Part shown: one piece after another, positions 36,791-46,983 of the stretch
How positions within the stretch are numbered: the first letter of the stretch is position 1
How the letters are laid out: each line of letters opens with the position of its first letter
Assembly: GCA_016841665.1 (NCBI GenBank)
Contig: JAENYT010000002.1
Span: 124,001 to 188,000 of the forward strand
DNA from: Methanobacteriota archaeon
GTDB lineage: Archaea; Halobacteriota; Methanomicrobia; Methanomicrobiales; Methanomicrobiaceae
Direction: 5' to 3'
DNA: 64,000 nt
Notes under the pieces: model-generated
Databases searched by the model: none
Told to the model about the DNA's origin: nothing
Seen by the model: the letters and a program-made list of their open reading frames with translations, nothing else
Program-made: the position numbers and the translations under genes

Positions 36791-37581
36791 ATGTTTTCCG
36801 GCATCCCCCCCTGAAAGTGGGGACCATCGCCGCAGGCATGATCCTCAGCGCATTTATTCTGGTGCTGCTCTTTCTCATCGTGAGCCACCCCTCGCCGGAA
36901 AATCTTATCTCGTCCATGTTTTCACCGGAGATCCGGTTTGCCATCTACCTGAGCCTGCTCACCTCGGTGGTGTCGACCGCGCTGTGCATCATCATCGCCG
37001 TCCCGGCCGCCTATGGTCTCGCGCGCTATGATTTTCTTGGGAAAAGCATTGTCAATACCACGCTCGACATGCCCCTCGCCCTGCCGCCCCTTGTTGCGGG
37101 TGTAGGGCTGTTGCTCTTCTTCGGAACAAGCCCGTTTGGAAAGGCGCTTGCAGAGGCGGGTCTGGTGTTCGTCTTCACCCCGCTGGGCATCATCATCGCT
37201 CAGTTCTTCGTGAACATGCCGTTCATGATCCGCATTATGCGCTCGACCTTCGAGAGCATCAGCCCTCGCTACGAGTATGTGGCAAAGACGCTGGGGTGCA
37301 CGGATACCCAGGCTGTGTGGCGGGTCACGCTCCCCATGGCGGCGAGCGGATTTTTCGCGGGAGCGGTGATCACGTGGGCGAAGGGGATTGGCGAGTTCGG
37401 TGCCGCCCTGCTCCTTGCCGGTGCGACGCGCATGGTGACGGAGACCCTGCCCATCTCGCTCTTCCTGAACATGTCCTGCGGCAAGCTGAACCTGGCGATC
37501 TCCGCAGCCACCATCCTGATCGCCATCTCCATCATTTCCCTGTACGTGTTCGAACGCTACGGGGGGAGTGCCCGCTTCTAG
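36787..37581 (+). CDS. modB: Molybdate ABC transporter permease (ModB-like)
   Basis: GTG start overlapping TGA of previous gene; KGIGEFGAALLLAGATRMVTETLPISLFLNM. Confidence 0.85.
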   Translation: MNVFRHPPLKVGTIAAGMILSAFILVLLFLIVSHPSPENLISSMFSPEIRFAIYLSLLTSVVSTALCIIIAVPAAYGLARYDFLGKSIVNTTLDMPLALPPLVAGVGLLLFFGTSPFGKALAEAGLVFVFTPLGIIIAQFFVNMPFMIRIMRSTFESISPRYEYVAKTLGCTDTQAVWRVTLPMAASGFFAGAVITWAKGIGEFGAALLLAGATRMVTETLPISLFLNMSCGKLNLAISAATILIAISIISLYVFERYGGSARF

Positions 37582-37593
37582 GAGGCCCCGTTT

Positions 37594-38640
37594 ATGCTGC
37601 ATATTGAACACGTATCCAAGGACATGGGAGAGTTTACGCTCAAGGACATCTCTTTGGAAGTGCCGCAGGGTGAGTATGTGGTCATTATCGGTCCCACCGG
37701 AGCGGGCAAGACCATCCTCCTGGAAACCGTGGCCGGCATCTATCAGCCTGAAAGCGGCAGGGTATGTCTCAGGGGGCGGGATATCACCCACGAAGAGCCA
37801 AGGAACCGCAACATCTGCATGGTGTACCAGGACTACATGCTCTTTCCCCATCTCTCCGTACACGACAACATTTCGTTCGGGCTCCGGAACCGGAAGTTGG
37901 AAAAACCAGAGATTGAACGGCGGGTCGAGGAGAGCGCAGCACTTCTCGGGATATCTCATCTCCTCCACCGCTGCCCCGATACCCTCTCCGGCGGGGAGCA
38001 GCAGCGCGCCGCCATTGCCCGTGCCATCGTCATGGAACCCTCGGTGCTCCTGCTCGACGAACCGCTCAGCGCACTCGACGGTCGGACCCGCGAAGCCCTC
38101 AGGAAAGAACTGCAACGCCTGCATGACGCGATGGATATCACCGTGCTCCACATCACGCATAATTTTGAGGAGGTCTTCTCGCTTGCAGACCGTGTGGCGG
38201 TCATGAACCATGGAGAGATCGTCCAGGTGGGTGCGCCGGACGAGGTGTTTCGAAAACCGAACTGCGAATTCATTGCCGATTTCGTGGGAGTGGAAAACCT
38301 CTTCAAAGGGATGTGCAGACTGGACAACGGCAATGCCGTCATCGAAACCGAAGCCCTTTGTCTTGTCTCGACAACCTGTTCCAGGGACGGAGAGGTGTTT
38401 GTCTCCATTCGGCCGGAGGATATCATGGTCTCGAGAGCAAAGCCGGAAATCAGTGCGCAGAATGTATTTTCAGGGAAGGTCACAGAGAGTGTTGATGCAG
38501 GGATGGTGATGCGGGTGGTGGTCGATGCGGGTCTTCCCTTCGTGGTCACTCTCACCCGTCAGGCGTATCAAGATCTGGACATAAAGGAGGGAGATCCCGT
38601 CTATATCCTCTTCAAAGCAGCATCAGTGCATGTATTCTAA
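37594..38640 (+). CDS. modC: Molybdate ABC transporter ATPase (ModC-like)
   Basis: GPTGAGKTILLETVAG, LSGGEQQRAAIARAI, LLLDEPLSALDGR; C-terminal TOBE-like. Confidence 0.85.
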   Translation: MLHIEHVSKDMGEFTLKDISLEVPQGEYVVIIGPTGAGKTILLETVAGIYQPESGRVCLRGRDITHEEPRNRNICMVYQDYMLFPHLSVHDNISFGLRNRKLEKPEIERRVEESAALLGISHLLHRCPDTLSGGEQQRAAIARAIVMEPSVLLLDEPLSALDGRTREALRKELQRLHDAMDITVLHITHNFEEVFSLADRVAVMNHGEIVQVGAPDEVFRKPNCEFIADFVGVENLFKGMCRLDNGNAVIETEALCLVSTTCSRDGEVFVSIRPEDIMVSRAKPEISAQNVFSGKVTESVDAGMVMRVVVDAGLPFVVTLTRQAYQDLDIKEGDPVYILFKAASVHVF

Positions 38641-38685
38641 GCGAAGAACAATGAACAGTTCATCAAAAAGTGCGAGGGCTGCTCG

Positions 38686-39795
38686 ATGACAGGAATCCCT
38701 GCACTGCGCCTGCACCCCGAGGAGATCGCAGGCTCAGTGGGTAATTTTGGGACCGTACTGCCCATCGTCTTTGGCGTGGCTGCCGTATCTGACATCAACC
38801 TCGGCACCGTCCTCCTCTTCTTTGCCCTGTGGTACGCGGTGATCGGGATCGTCTACGGCATCCCTGTTCCCGTGGAGCCCCTGAAGGTGGTGGGTGCAGT
38901 GGTTATCGCCGAAGGCCTCTCTTCGGGCGATATCATGGCGGCGGGGATGCTCACCGGCCTGATATTCCTGTTTCTCGGGCTCATCAAAGGGATGCGCTAT
39001 ATCAGGGAAAAGATCCCCATAAGCGTGATCCGGGGGATCCAGCTGGGGCTCGCATTGGTACTGTTGAACACCTCTCTCCGGTTCATCAGCCAGGATCCCG
39101 CCTTTGCGCTGGGGGCGATAGGGCTTATCGTCCTCTTTTTTATCGCCAGCACCCGGTGGACCGTTCCGGACGTATCGGCGCTGATGGTCATCATCGCAGG
39201 GATTGCAGTCGGCGTAGCAGCCTACGGGATACCTCCGCTGCAATTGCCCCCGGTTCCCGGCATCATCATACCCGATATGCAGAACATCATCACGGCGCTG
39301 GTGCGGCTCGTGCCGCCGCAGTTTCCCCTGACCCTCACCAACGCCATCCTCGCCACCTCAGTGCTCGCCCACGATCTCTACAAACGCGATATTGAGCCCG
39401 ATCGGCTTTCCATCACCATCGGGCTCATGAATATCCTTTCTGTGCCCTTCGGCGCGTTTCCCATGTGCCATGGAGCGGGTGGGCTCGCTGCGCATTACCG
39501 CTTCGGGGGAAGAACAGCCCTCTCCAATATCATCGGCGGCATGATCCTGCTCGGGTTTGCGCTCTTCTTTGCAGATCCCGATACGCTCAGCATTCTCCCT
39601 GCGGGAATGTTCGGCGCCCTGCTGGTTTTCGTGGGAATCGAGCTGGCAAAACACGGCATTAAAACCGATGATCGCCTCATTTCTGGAATTATGGCCTTTG
39701 TGGCGCTTATCGGCGGGATGACCCTGGCATTCGTAGTAGGCCTTATCCTTGCGGAAATACGCCGTCGTATGCATGTCCGGTCGGATTCGGGCTAA
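38686..39795 (+). CDS. MOT1-like sulfate/molybdate transporter (SulP-related)
   Basis: GSVGNFGTVLPIVFGVA, PVPVEPLKVVGAVVIAEGL, MCHGAGGLAAHYRFGGRTALSNIIGG. Confidence 0.85.
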   Translation: MTGIPALRLHPEEIAGSVGNFGTVLPIVFGVAAVSDINLGTVLLFFALWYAVIGIVYGIPVPVEPLKVVGAVVIAEGLSSGDIMAAGMLTGLIFLFLGLIKGMRYIREKIPISVIRGIQLGLALVLLNTSLRFISQDPAFALGAIGLIVLFFIASTRWTVPDVSALMVIIAGIAVGVAAYGIPPLQLPPVPGIIIPDMQNIITALVRLVPPQFPLTLTNAILATSVLAHDLYKRDIEPDRLSITIGLMNILSVPFGAFPMCHGAGGLAAHYRFGGRTALSNIIGGMILLGFALFFADPDTLSILPAGMFGALLVFVGIELAKHGIKTDDRLISGIMAFVALIGGMTLAFVVGLILAEIRRRMHVRSDSG

Positions 39796-40177
39796 AAAAA
39801 TGGTGGTGCCAAAAATTGCCGGTGATCCCAAAGGTTCCCGCCATTGCTGCCGCAATCGCGGATGCGTGGTAGTTCGATGTGAGTGACAGGTCAGCAACGT
39901 TCCTTAAGTCTCGTTTCAACCCCGCACTACGGTGAATCTGGCATATTGTGTGTGGTTCTGGCATTATGCGGCAATCAGGACGAAGGCCCTTCCGTGCATA
40001 GGCGCCATGATCCACCTTTGTGCGGTCGACCGGATCACCAGGTACTAGTTAACGATACACCATTATTAAGTTTCTTAAGTTAAGTCGAATGGGTTGATAA
40101 ATCGTATCCCGGGGATTTGCTCCCCGGGGTATGCTGAAATGGGAAATAGGAAAAAGATGAGATATTGTGGTGATCCT

Positions 40178-40438
40178 TCAAATAACCCCGGAAGTTCTCA
40201 ATTCTGTGGAAATCATCTCTCGAAGAAGCGGATGGAGGTTCGAGGTGCGTGAGAGGTAATGGAGCGCCTCCATGGCTTCAAAATTTCTATTTCGGGTCAA
40301 CGTGCCGAGATGAAGAACAGCTTCCCTCTGGATATCATTTATCATGGGTTCCATTTCAGTGCGTACAGACAGATATAAGGCAAAGATGTTCTGATCACTG
40401 AATTCCATACAGGGATCACCACAGGCTATGTTAACCAT
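40178..40438 (-). CDS. Small hypothetical helical protein
   Basis: 86-aa ORF with plausible codon usage and isolated AT-rich upstream region. Confidence 0.5.
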   Translation of the reverse strand: MVNIACGDPCMEFSDQNIFALYLSVRTEMEPMINDIQREAVLHLGTLTRNRNFEAMEALHYLSRTSNLHPLLREMISTELRTSGVI

Positions 40439-40553
40439 AATTTGTTATTAACCTTACGAAATCAATGTAAAAAAGTTTACAAACACTCGCAGGAATTCCC
40501 GCAATGCCGTAGCTCCTTGATATGCCGCAGGAAAAATGGGAAAAATGAGAAAG

Positions 40554-40787
40554 TCAGGCTTGTGCTTCCATCATCGCGCCGCGTTCTTCTTCAGGCATTA
40601 CCTCGAGGTACACAACCTCGGCACCCAGGTCCTTTGCGATCTGTTCAAGTTCGGTTTTCCTGAAGTGCACGGCTTCAATCTTGGAGTGCGTCGTTCCCTC
40701 CCCTACCACAGCAACAACCCGAAAGCGCGGCTGGTGCACACCGGTGCCGACTTTCTGCCGTTCTCGTACATAGATCTTCATGCTCAT
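40554..40787 (-). CDS. Small conserved hypothetical protein (77 aa)
   Basis: MSMKIYVRERQKVGTGVHQPRFRVVAVVGEG...; TATA-like ATTTTTTATATATAAAG upstream. Confidence 0.65.
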   Translation of the reverse strand: MSMKIYVRERQKVGTGVHQPRFRVVAVVGEGTTHSKIEAVHFRKTELEQIAKDLGAEVVYLEVMPEEERGAMMEAQA

Positions 40788-40995
40788 GGTTTTCACGTCC
40801 TCGGACCGTTCCCCTTGGAAGGTCGGTCTCTGAATCGATACCTGATGCTTTATATATAAAAAATAATCCCTCCTGAAGGTCGATTGCGGACTGGAGAGGG
40901 GATTGTTAATCACATGCCCTTTACTTTTTTCCATTGATGCCCTCTTTTTATACTTCCACGCCCAATAGAGTTATCTGGAATCAGGTGAAGCACCG

Positions 40996-41760
40996 GTGCT
41001 TTGCCCATTCTCAGTGTGTATCCAGTGTAACATGCCAAACCGAGATTCAGCGGGGACCATTATGACGCTCTACCTTTCCATTGACGATACTGACGACCCG
41101 GTTTCCCCCGGAACAGGGAACCTGGCGAGGAGAATTGCAGATCACATTACGACCGACTACCGGGTGCTCGGCGTGACCCGGCACCAGCTCTTCACCCACC
41201 CGGATATCCCCATGACCTCACACAACAGCTGTGCAGTAATCCATATAGAAAACGGACGCTCCGGGGCTGCTCTCGACATTTACTCCCGTGCGCGGGAGAT
41301 GGTTCTTGAATCTTGCGCGCCCGGAAGCAACCCTGGTATCGCCCTCACTGTGGGTGACCGTATATCCCCGGAGATCACCGCCTTCGGGCTTGCGGCGAAG
41401 GACTCGATCCTCACCATCGCCGGAGCGCGGGCTCTTGCCGCCACTGCTGGGATTCTCGCAGAAGGGTTTGGCGATACGGGAGGCGGCATCATCGGATCGA
41501 TCGCCGGTATAGGGCTTGCAGGCCTGCAAAACGACGGGAGGTTTGTACAGAAAGGGGATCTGAGGAGTATGCGGGGGAGGCAGCCGGTTTCGACCCTGCT
41601 TCGCTCCGGGATCGACAGGGTTGTCACCCGTGATGGGATCCCTCTCACACAAGGACTGGTTGCCCTGCAGAAGTTTCCCCGCCCCGCGTGTGTCAACGGC
41701 GAGGCTGTGCTCTTTGTCGAGCAGTCAGGTGAGGAATTCATCGACCTCAAGCTCGGGTGA
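40996..41760 (+). CDS. TiaS-like N-terminal-domain protein (SIDDTDD family)
   Basis: MTLYLSIDDTDDPVSPGTGNLARRIADHI; 254 aa in ORF, likely internal start near 41062. Confidence 0.65.
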   Translation: MLCPFSVCIQCNMPNRDSAGTIMTLYLSIDDTDDPVSPGTGNLARRIADHITTDYRVLGVTRHQLFTHPDIPMTSHNSCAVIHIENGRSGAALDIYSRAREMVLESCAPGSNPGIALTVGDRISPEITAFGLAAKDSILTIAGARALAATAGILAEGFGDTGGGIIGSIAGIGLAGLQNDGRFVQKGDLRSMRGRQPVSTLLRSGIDRVVTRDGIPLTQGLVALQKFPRPACVNGEAVLFVEQSGEEFIDLKLG

Positions 41761-42111
41761 ATATGTTCCTGAGCACTCCGCCTGCCGCCCTGTACATCCC
41801 GTGCATATCTCCGGCCCCTTGAAGCGGGTGTATCCCTGTGCAGGTGGCGGAAATCCCATCTCTCTTTTCTATCCACGACGATACGCGGTGCGGGGTTCAT
41901 TCCCTCCGATTATGAGACCCGGATGAATACGCCCGGTTGCTCGTTGCCGGAGCTGTTGATTGTGAATTGACCGCATTCTGCCACCAATTGTTCAGCCTGA
42001 GGTGTGTTTCGTCCAGCTGTCCGCTCTTCACCGGAGCGATGGGGGATTCTCTCCTCGCATGCGTTTCAATATCTATATGGCATGGCGGCCCAAATGTCCA
42101 TATATCGCCTA

Positions 42112-42291
42112 ATGATGTACGATCTTCTCATATACGGGGTAATAGGCGTTCTGACCTTTGCAATCGGCCTGCTCGCCGGCTACGTCGGTACATCCGAATA
42201 TTATCGGCGACGTTTTTTCATGGTTGCAGAGGGGTGCAGGGATGCCGATTCCATCGAGCCGCTTATCGATGAACTTGAGAGGGAGTCGTGA
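42112..42291 (+). CDS. Small membrane protein (~60 aa), family member 1
   Basis: MMYDLLIYGVIGVLTFAIGLLAGYVGTSEYYRRRFFMVAEGCRDADSIEPLIDELERES. Confidence 0.6.
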   Translation: MMYDLLIYGVIGVLTFAIGLLAGYVGTSEYYRRRFFMVAEGCRDADSIEPLIDELERES

Positions 42292-42310
42292 AACCTATGG
42301 AGGGGACCAG

Positions 42311-42493
42311 ATGATGATCGATCCGCTGAACTACCTGCTCATCAGCATCACCACGTTCTGCTTCGGCCTTCTGGTGAGTTTTCAGATATCCCATATCTTC
42401 TACTGCAGGAAACTCACCAAACTCGCCAAGCGTTGCGTCAATACCGGGACAATCGCCCCGGTTCTGGTGGAGCTGGAAGAGACAGGGAAGTAA
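42311..42493 (+). CDS. Small membrane protein (60 aa), family member 2
   Basis: MMIDPLNYLLISITTFCFGLLVSFQISHIFYCRKLTKLAKRCVNTGTIAPVLVELEETGK. Confidence 0.6.
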   Translation: MMIDPLNYLLISITTFCFGLLVSFQISHIFYCRKLTKLAKRCVNTGTIAPVLVELEETGK

Positions 42494-42554
42494 TTGCCTT
42501 GTTCCTGGTTCATTCGGGTGCTGTTATATGGAGTGAGGAGGTACCAATAGGGGG

Positions 42555-43340
42555 ATGAATGTTCGCGTCCTCGCCAGCGGCAGCAAAGGAAACTGCATCT
42601 ATATCGAAGGAGATCACGGCGCTCTTCTCGTTGATGCGGGGCTGAGTGCACGGGAAATCCTGAAAAGGGTGGAGACGGCGGGCGGCACCGCTGACCGAAT
42701 CGAGGCGGTACTCGTCACCCACGAACACACGGACCATATCCGGGGGGTTGACGTGCTTGCCCGCAGGCTGGGCATTCCGGTGATCGCAACGAGGGGGACG
42801 CTCTCCGAATATCTCGACCACCGCCGCGTCTCACGAAAACCGGTGGAATCCATGGCGTGCCGATACAGCGAACCTCTCTTTCTTGGTGATTTCGTGATCG
42901 AGCCGTTTCCCACGTCCCATGACGCCGTAGAGCCCTGCGGGTTCTGCATCCGTGAATATGATCTCGAGGTGGGCTGCTGTACCGACACCGGTCAGATATC
43001 TCCTGCCATGCTCGAGCGCCTGAAGCGGTGCGACGCCCTCGTCCTCGAGAGCAACCACTGCCCGGATATGCTGGAAAAAGGCCCCTACCCGGCATACCTG
43101 AAGCGGCGTATACGCGATGCAAAGCGCGGGCATCTCTCCAACATCGCCTGCGCAGCCTGCCTCAAGTCCCTCGCGGACGACCTTCATGCCGTCACGCTTG
43201 CCCACCTGAGCGAGGTGAACAATCGCCCCGAAATCGCGCTTGCCACTGCCACCGGTGACGGAGGGCTGGGCCTTTTTGCAGGTAGCATTCCTGTCCGGGT
43301 GGCCCTGCAGCATGTTGTCACCGAGAGCATGCAGGTATAG
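42555..43340 (+). CDS. Metallo-beta-lactamase fold hydrolase
   Basis: VLVTHEHTDHIRGV, SNHCPDML, TLAHLSEVNN. Confidence 0.9.
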   Translation: MNVRVLASGSKGNCIYIEGDHGALLVDAGLSAREILKRVETAGGTADRIEAVLVTHEHTDHIRGVDVLARRLGIPVIATRGTLSEYLDHRRVSRKPVESMACRYSEPLFLGDFVIEPFPTSHDAVEPCGFCIREYDLEVGCCTDTGQISPAMLERLKRCDALVLESNHCPDMLEKGPYPAYLKRRIRDAKRGHLSNIACAACLKSLADDLHAVTLAHLSEVNNRPEIALATATGDGGLGLFAGSIPVRVALQHVVTESMQV

Positions 43341-43388
43341 GAGTCAAAGAGCATGTCCGGAAACACACAAGGGATGTAACGGTGAGGC

Positions 43389-45026
43389 ATGGATTTTATC
43401 GATTTTTCAAGGCTCTGTGAACGTATCGAAGGAATATCCGGCAGGCTCGAGATGATCGATATCGTCAGCAGGGCCATACCCCCGCTCAGCGAGGAGGAGC
43501 TTCCGGTATTTGTGCGGTTTTTGATGGGACGGATCTTCCCCGACTGGAGTCCGCTTAAAGCGGGCATCGGACCCAACCTCCTCTTTGAGGCGGTGGCCTA
43601 CGTTGCAGGGAAGAAGAAGGGCGAGGTCATCGACGAGATCAACAGGGTGGGGGACGCGGGAATCGCAATCGAGCACCTGCTCTCTTCCAAGGAACAGACC
43701 TCGTTTTTTTCAAGTCCGCTCGATCTGCTGGAGGTCTTCCGCGATTTTGAGTACCTCGCCCGCATCGAGGGAACGCGCACGCAGCGAGAGAAATTGAAGG
43801 TGATACGAAAACTCTTCGCCGATGCGCAGCCCCTCGAGGGACGCTACATCGCCCGCCTCCTGCTCGGCGAACTCAGGATCGGGATGGGCGAGGGCAATGT
43901 GCGGGATGCGATCGCCAAAGGATTCGGGGTTGACGCCGATCTTGTGGAACATGCCCATCAGTTGACCAACGATCTCGGCGAGGTTGCGCTGCTGGCAAAG
44001 ATTGGCCCGGATGCGCTCCGCAACGTCTTCATCGAACCGTTCCGCCCCGTCAAAATGATGCTCGCCCAGCAGGGGACCATCGAGGAGATGATGTCGGATC
44101 ACGGAAAAATCGCTGCCGAGTTCAAATACGACGGATCGAGGTTTCAGTTCCATAAAAAGGGGGACAAATGCCGCATCTACTCCCGCAAACTGGAGGACGT
44201 CACCAATGCACTCCCCGATATCGTGCAGCAATTATCAGGAGCGACCGACCATGATGTCATCCTCGACGGTGAGGCTCTGGCGGTCAGGGACGGGCGGACC
44301 CTGCCTTTCCAGTATGTGTTGCGCCGTTTCCGCAGAAAACACGACATCGACGCGCATATGGAGCAGATCGAGATGATACCCATGGTATTTGATCTGCTTT
44401 ACCTGGACGGAAAGACACTGCTGGACGAGCCCCTTCATGCACGGCGCACGCTGCTTGAAAAGACCATTCGCGGTCATATCGCCCCCCAGGTGACAAGCGG
44501 CGATCTGGATGCAGTCGAGTCGTTCTACCGCACCGCGCTGGAGAAGGGCCACGAGGGCATCATGGTCAAGGCACTTGATTCCCTCTACACTCCCGGCGTC
44601 CGCGGCAGGCAGTGGGTGAAGATCAAGCCCGCGGTGGACACCATGGACCTTGCGGTCGTCGGTGCGGAGTGGGGTGAAGGCAGGCGGGCTGGGCTATTTG
44701 GTTCGTTCCTGCTCGCCTGCCAGTACCAGGGTGAGCTTCTACCCGTGGGAAAGGTTGCGACAGGCTTTTCGGACGAGATGCTCGCTGAGATCTATTCCCT
44801 GCTCAAGGACTCCGTGATTGCACATTCCGGCAAGGAGGTCACGTTTGAACCCGGCGCGGTATTTGAGGTGGGGTATGCTGAAATTCAGAAGAGCCCCAAT
44901 TATCGCAGCGGGTTCGCGCTTCGCTTCCCGCGTTTTATCCGTCTGCGTGACGATAAGAGCGTCGACGAGATAGAGACGCTGGAGCAGGTGAAAGAGAGGT
45001 TCAAAAAAAGGATTACACCTGCATGA
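43389..45026 (+). CDS. lig: ATP-dependent DNA ligase
   Basis: Active-site motif [41 protein letters not shown]. Confidence 0.95.
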   Translation: MDFIDFSRLCERIEGISGRLEMIDIVSRAIPPLSEEELPVFVRFLMGRIFPDWSPLKAGIGPNLLFEAVAYVAGKKKGEVIDEINRVGDAGIAIEHLLSSKEQTSFFSSPLDLLEVFRDFEYLARIEGTRTQREKLKVIRKLFADAQPLEGRYIARLLLGELRIGMGEGNVRDAIAKGFGVDADLVEHAHQLTNDLGEVALLAKIGPDALRNVFIEPFRPVKMMLAQQGTIEEMMSDHGKIAAEFKYDGSRFQFHKKGDKCRIYSRKLEDVTNALPDIVQQLSGATDHDVILDGEALAVRDGRTLPFQYVLRRFRRKHDIDAHMEQIEMIPMVFDLLYLDGKTLLDEPLHARRTLLEKTIRGHIAPQVTSGDLDAVESFYRTALEKGHEGIMVKALDSLYTPGVRGRQWVKIKPAVDTMDLAVVGAEWGEGRRAGLFGSFLLACQYQGELLPVGKVATGFSDEMLAEIYSLLKDSVIAHSGKEVTFEPGAVFEVGYAEIQKSPNYRSGFALRFPRFIRLRDDKSVDEIETLEQVKERFKKRITPA

Positions 45027-45825
45027 CCCTGAACATCTCCCTGTTCTCGTCTCCTTCGACAAGGGCCTGCCAATCACTGGCATAGCCTTCTACATTTTCA
45101 AAACGCACTTCACCGTTGAAATCGGTGAATTTCGTGTGGAAGGTGATCCCCTCGCGCTTTTTGAGTATCACCTTGACATCAGGAACAGGTTTTCCATTCT
45201 CCTTTTTCAGCACTCTGAACCGCAGATTAGGGTTAGTCGGTCTGAGATTCTCCTGGAATTCGGTGCCCTTCAAGATTGCGCCGCTGCCTGTGGGCATGGC
45301 GCTCATCTCTGAAAGGGAATTTCCGTGAAGCAAAATGAGCGTATAAAACCCGATAAGGAAGATAAGAAAACCCGAAGAACCAGCAATGATGACGCCGAAG
45401 ACGACATCTTCGATGAAGTAGGAGAAGAAATGATATGCACTGACAAAGGCGTTAATGTCCGTGGATATGGTAACCAGCACCAGGGTGACGAAGATTACGA
45501 GCACACTGCCGAGAGCGATGAACACAAAGGCGAGAAGTGAAAGCATGACGTGCACGAACCGCGAGAGCTCTTTTTTGGGTGACTGGTGCCTGGCTATCTT
45601 GATAAACAGGACGAAAAAGACATTCAGAATGATGAGTGCTGCGACGAAGATGTTGAAGTAGTCGCCTGAATCGAGGGCGACTGAATTGGTGGACGCCCCC
45701 GCAAGTCCGAATAGAGGCCCTGCCTGAACGCATGGGATGAGGGCGGCGAGAAGCGCGATAAGGACGAAGCCCGATACAAGTTTTCCTCTCATTACCAGTG
45801 CTGTACCTTTCGGAAATATAATCAT
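45013..45825 (-). CDS. Membrane protein with C-terminal carboxypeptidase-regulatory-like fold
   Basis: Signal/TM segments; C-terminal [35 protein letters not shown]. Confidence 0.65.
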   Translation of the reverse strand: MIIFPKGTALVMRGKLVSGFVLIALLAALIPCVQAGPLFGLAGASTNSVALDSGDYFNIFVAALIILNVFFVLFIKIARHQSPKKELSRFVHVMLSLLAFVFIALGSVLVIFVTLVLVTISTDINAFVSAYHFFSYFIEDVVFGVIIAGSSGFLIFLIGFYTLILLHGNSLSEMSAMPTGSGAILKGTEFQENLRPTNPNLRFRVLKKENGKPVPDVKVILKKREGITFHTKFTDFNGEVRFENVEGYASDWQALVEGDENREMFRVMQV

Positions 45826-46983
45826 TTATAATTTTAACGAAAAGTCAAAGAGCGTTTTTTGCGTCCGGATTTCCTGGATCAGGGTGCTATGCTGGAGCCA
45901 TTGTCGGGACCCCATGATCTGGCAGGTACGTTCAATCCCTGCATCGAGACTCTCGAAGTTCTCCGGCTGCCCGTGCATCGCCCCGCGGACAGCCTCCCTG
46001 ATCACCCAGGTACCGAGTGGTGCCCAGTAATCGCTGCGTATGCGGCGGATAACGAGAACACGTGCGCTGCGGCCGATCTGTGCGAGGTATTCCGCGATCC
46101 CGAGGCGGGCCGAGTAGTATGCTCCGGCGATGGGTGAGTAGCCGCGTTTTGCGCCCTTCTCGCCGTCAACAATGATGGTCTCGGCCTCAGGTGACCAGAT
46201 GCTCTGCTTCTCCCACTGTTCGATCATCTCGAACCTCCACTCTCCGGGAATGAGGAGGGCGATGATCCGGTTTGAAAAGAGCTCGGCGGTGAACAGCTGG
46301 ATGATATCCAGGGGCGGCGCACAAGAGATCTGCGCCCTCAACCCCACTCCGAGCATGTCGTCGACCGCGGTAATTGCCCAGCGGGTCGGTACTGCATGCC
46401 GAGTTACCCCGAGCAAGCCCGCAGAGAGCAGCTGGGTGATGCGGTGCTCGTCTATTCCCTCACTATAGAGAACACGGACCGCGTCCGCTGCCCGCAAATC
46501 GTTGTCCGAGGTGACTCGGTCCACAGGGCGCTCTGTTTTCGCATTGTCGAGCACCGCAATATCTTTCAGTGACCCCTTCATGCCGACAGGAGCCAGTGTC
46601 CCGTCGAAGGAGAGATCGAAGCGGACCGGCCTGTTAAAGCGGGCCTCCACATCGACCGGGACCGAGGAGAGGGCGACTTCATGGATCGCGTCCTGCACTG
46701 ATGCGAGATCACCGCTCCCCCTGATGGTGCGTGCACGCACGCCCACGATGTCGTCGATGGAGTACCTCCTGCGCAGCCATTCTTTCGGGCTGTCGGGTTC
46801 GCCGGTGAGAAGCGGGCCTGCGCTCATTCTTGGAAACCCCCTGCTTCCCACGAACACCGATGGTGCTTCTCCCATGTAGGTGTCCGCGGCTCTGATTGAG
46901 CGCGACGCATGGAACCGGCTTACGATGGGACACTTCGGCCGCCCGCACAGCCCTTTCCCCTTGCACTCCGCGCAGCGGCTCAT
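45826..46983 (-). CDS. nreA: NreA-like archaeal DNA repair protein
   Basis: N-terminal Cys motif CAECKGKGLCGRPKCPI; FVGSRGFPRMSAGPLL; C-terminal PIP-like QKTLFDF. Confidence 0.8.
   Translation of the reverse strand: MSRCAECKGKGLCGRPKCPIVSRFHASRSIRAADTYMGEAPSVFVGSRGFPRMSAGPLLTGEPDSPKEWLRRRYSIDDIVGVRARTIRGSGDLASVQDAIHEVALSSVPVDVEARFNRPVRFDLSFDGTLAPVGMKGSLKDIAVLDNAKTERPVDRVTSDNDLRAADAVRVLYSEGIDEHRITQLLSAGLLGVTRHAVPTRWAITAVDDMLGVGLRAQISCAPPLDIIQLFTAELFSNRIIALLIPGEWRFEMIEQWEKQSIWSPEAETIIVDGEKGAKRGYSPIAGAYYSARLGIAEYLAQIGRSARVLVIRRIRSDYWAPLGTWVIREAVRGAMHGQPENFESLDAGIERTCQIMGSRQWLQHSTLIQEIRTQKTLFDFSLKL

Noticed and set aside
39796-40040. Molybdenum-cofactor-type riboswitch
   Set aside because: No recognisable Moco consensus, location is downstream of the transport genes, and the class is not established in archaea.
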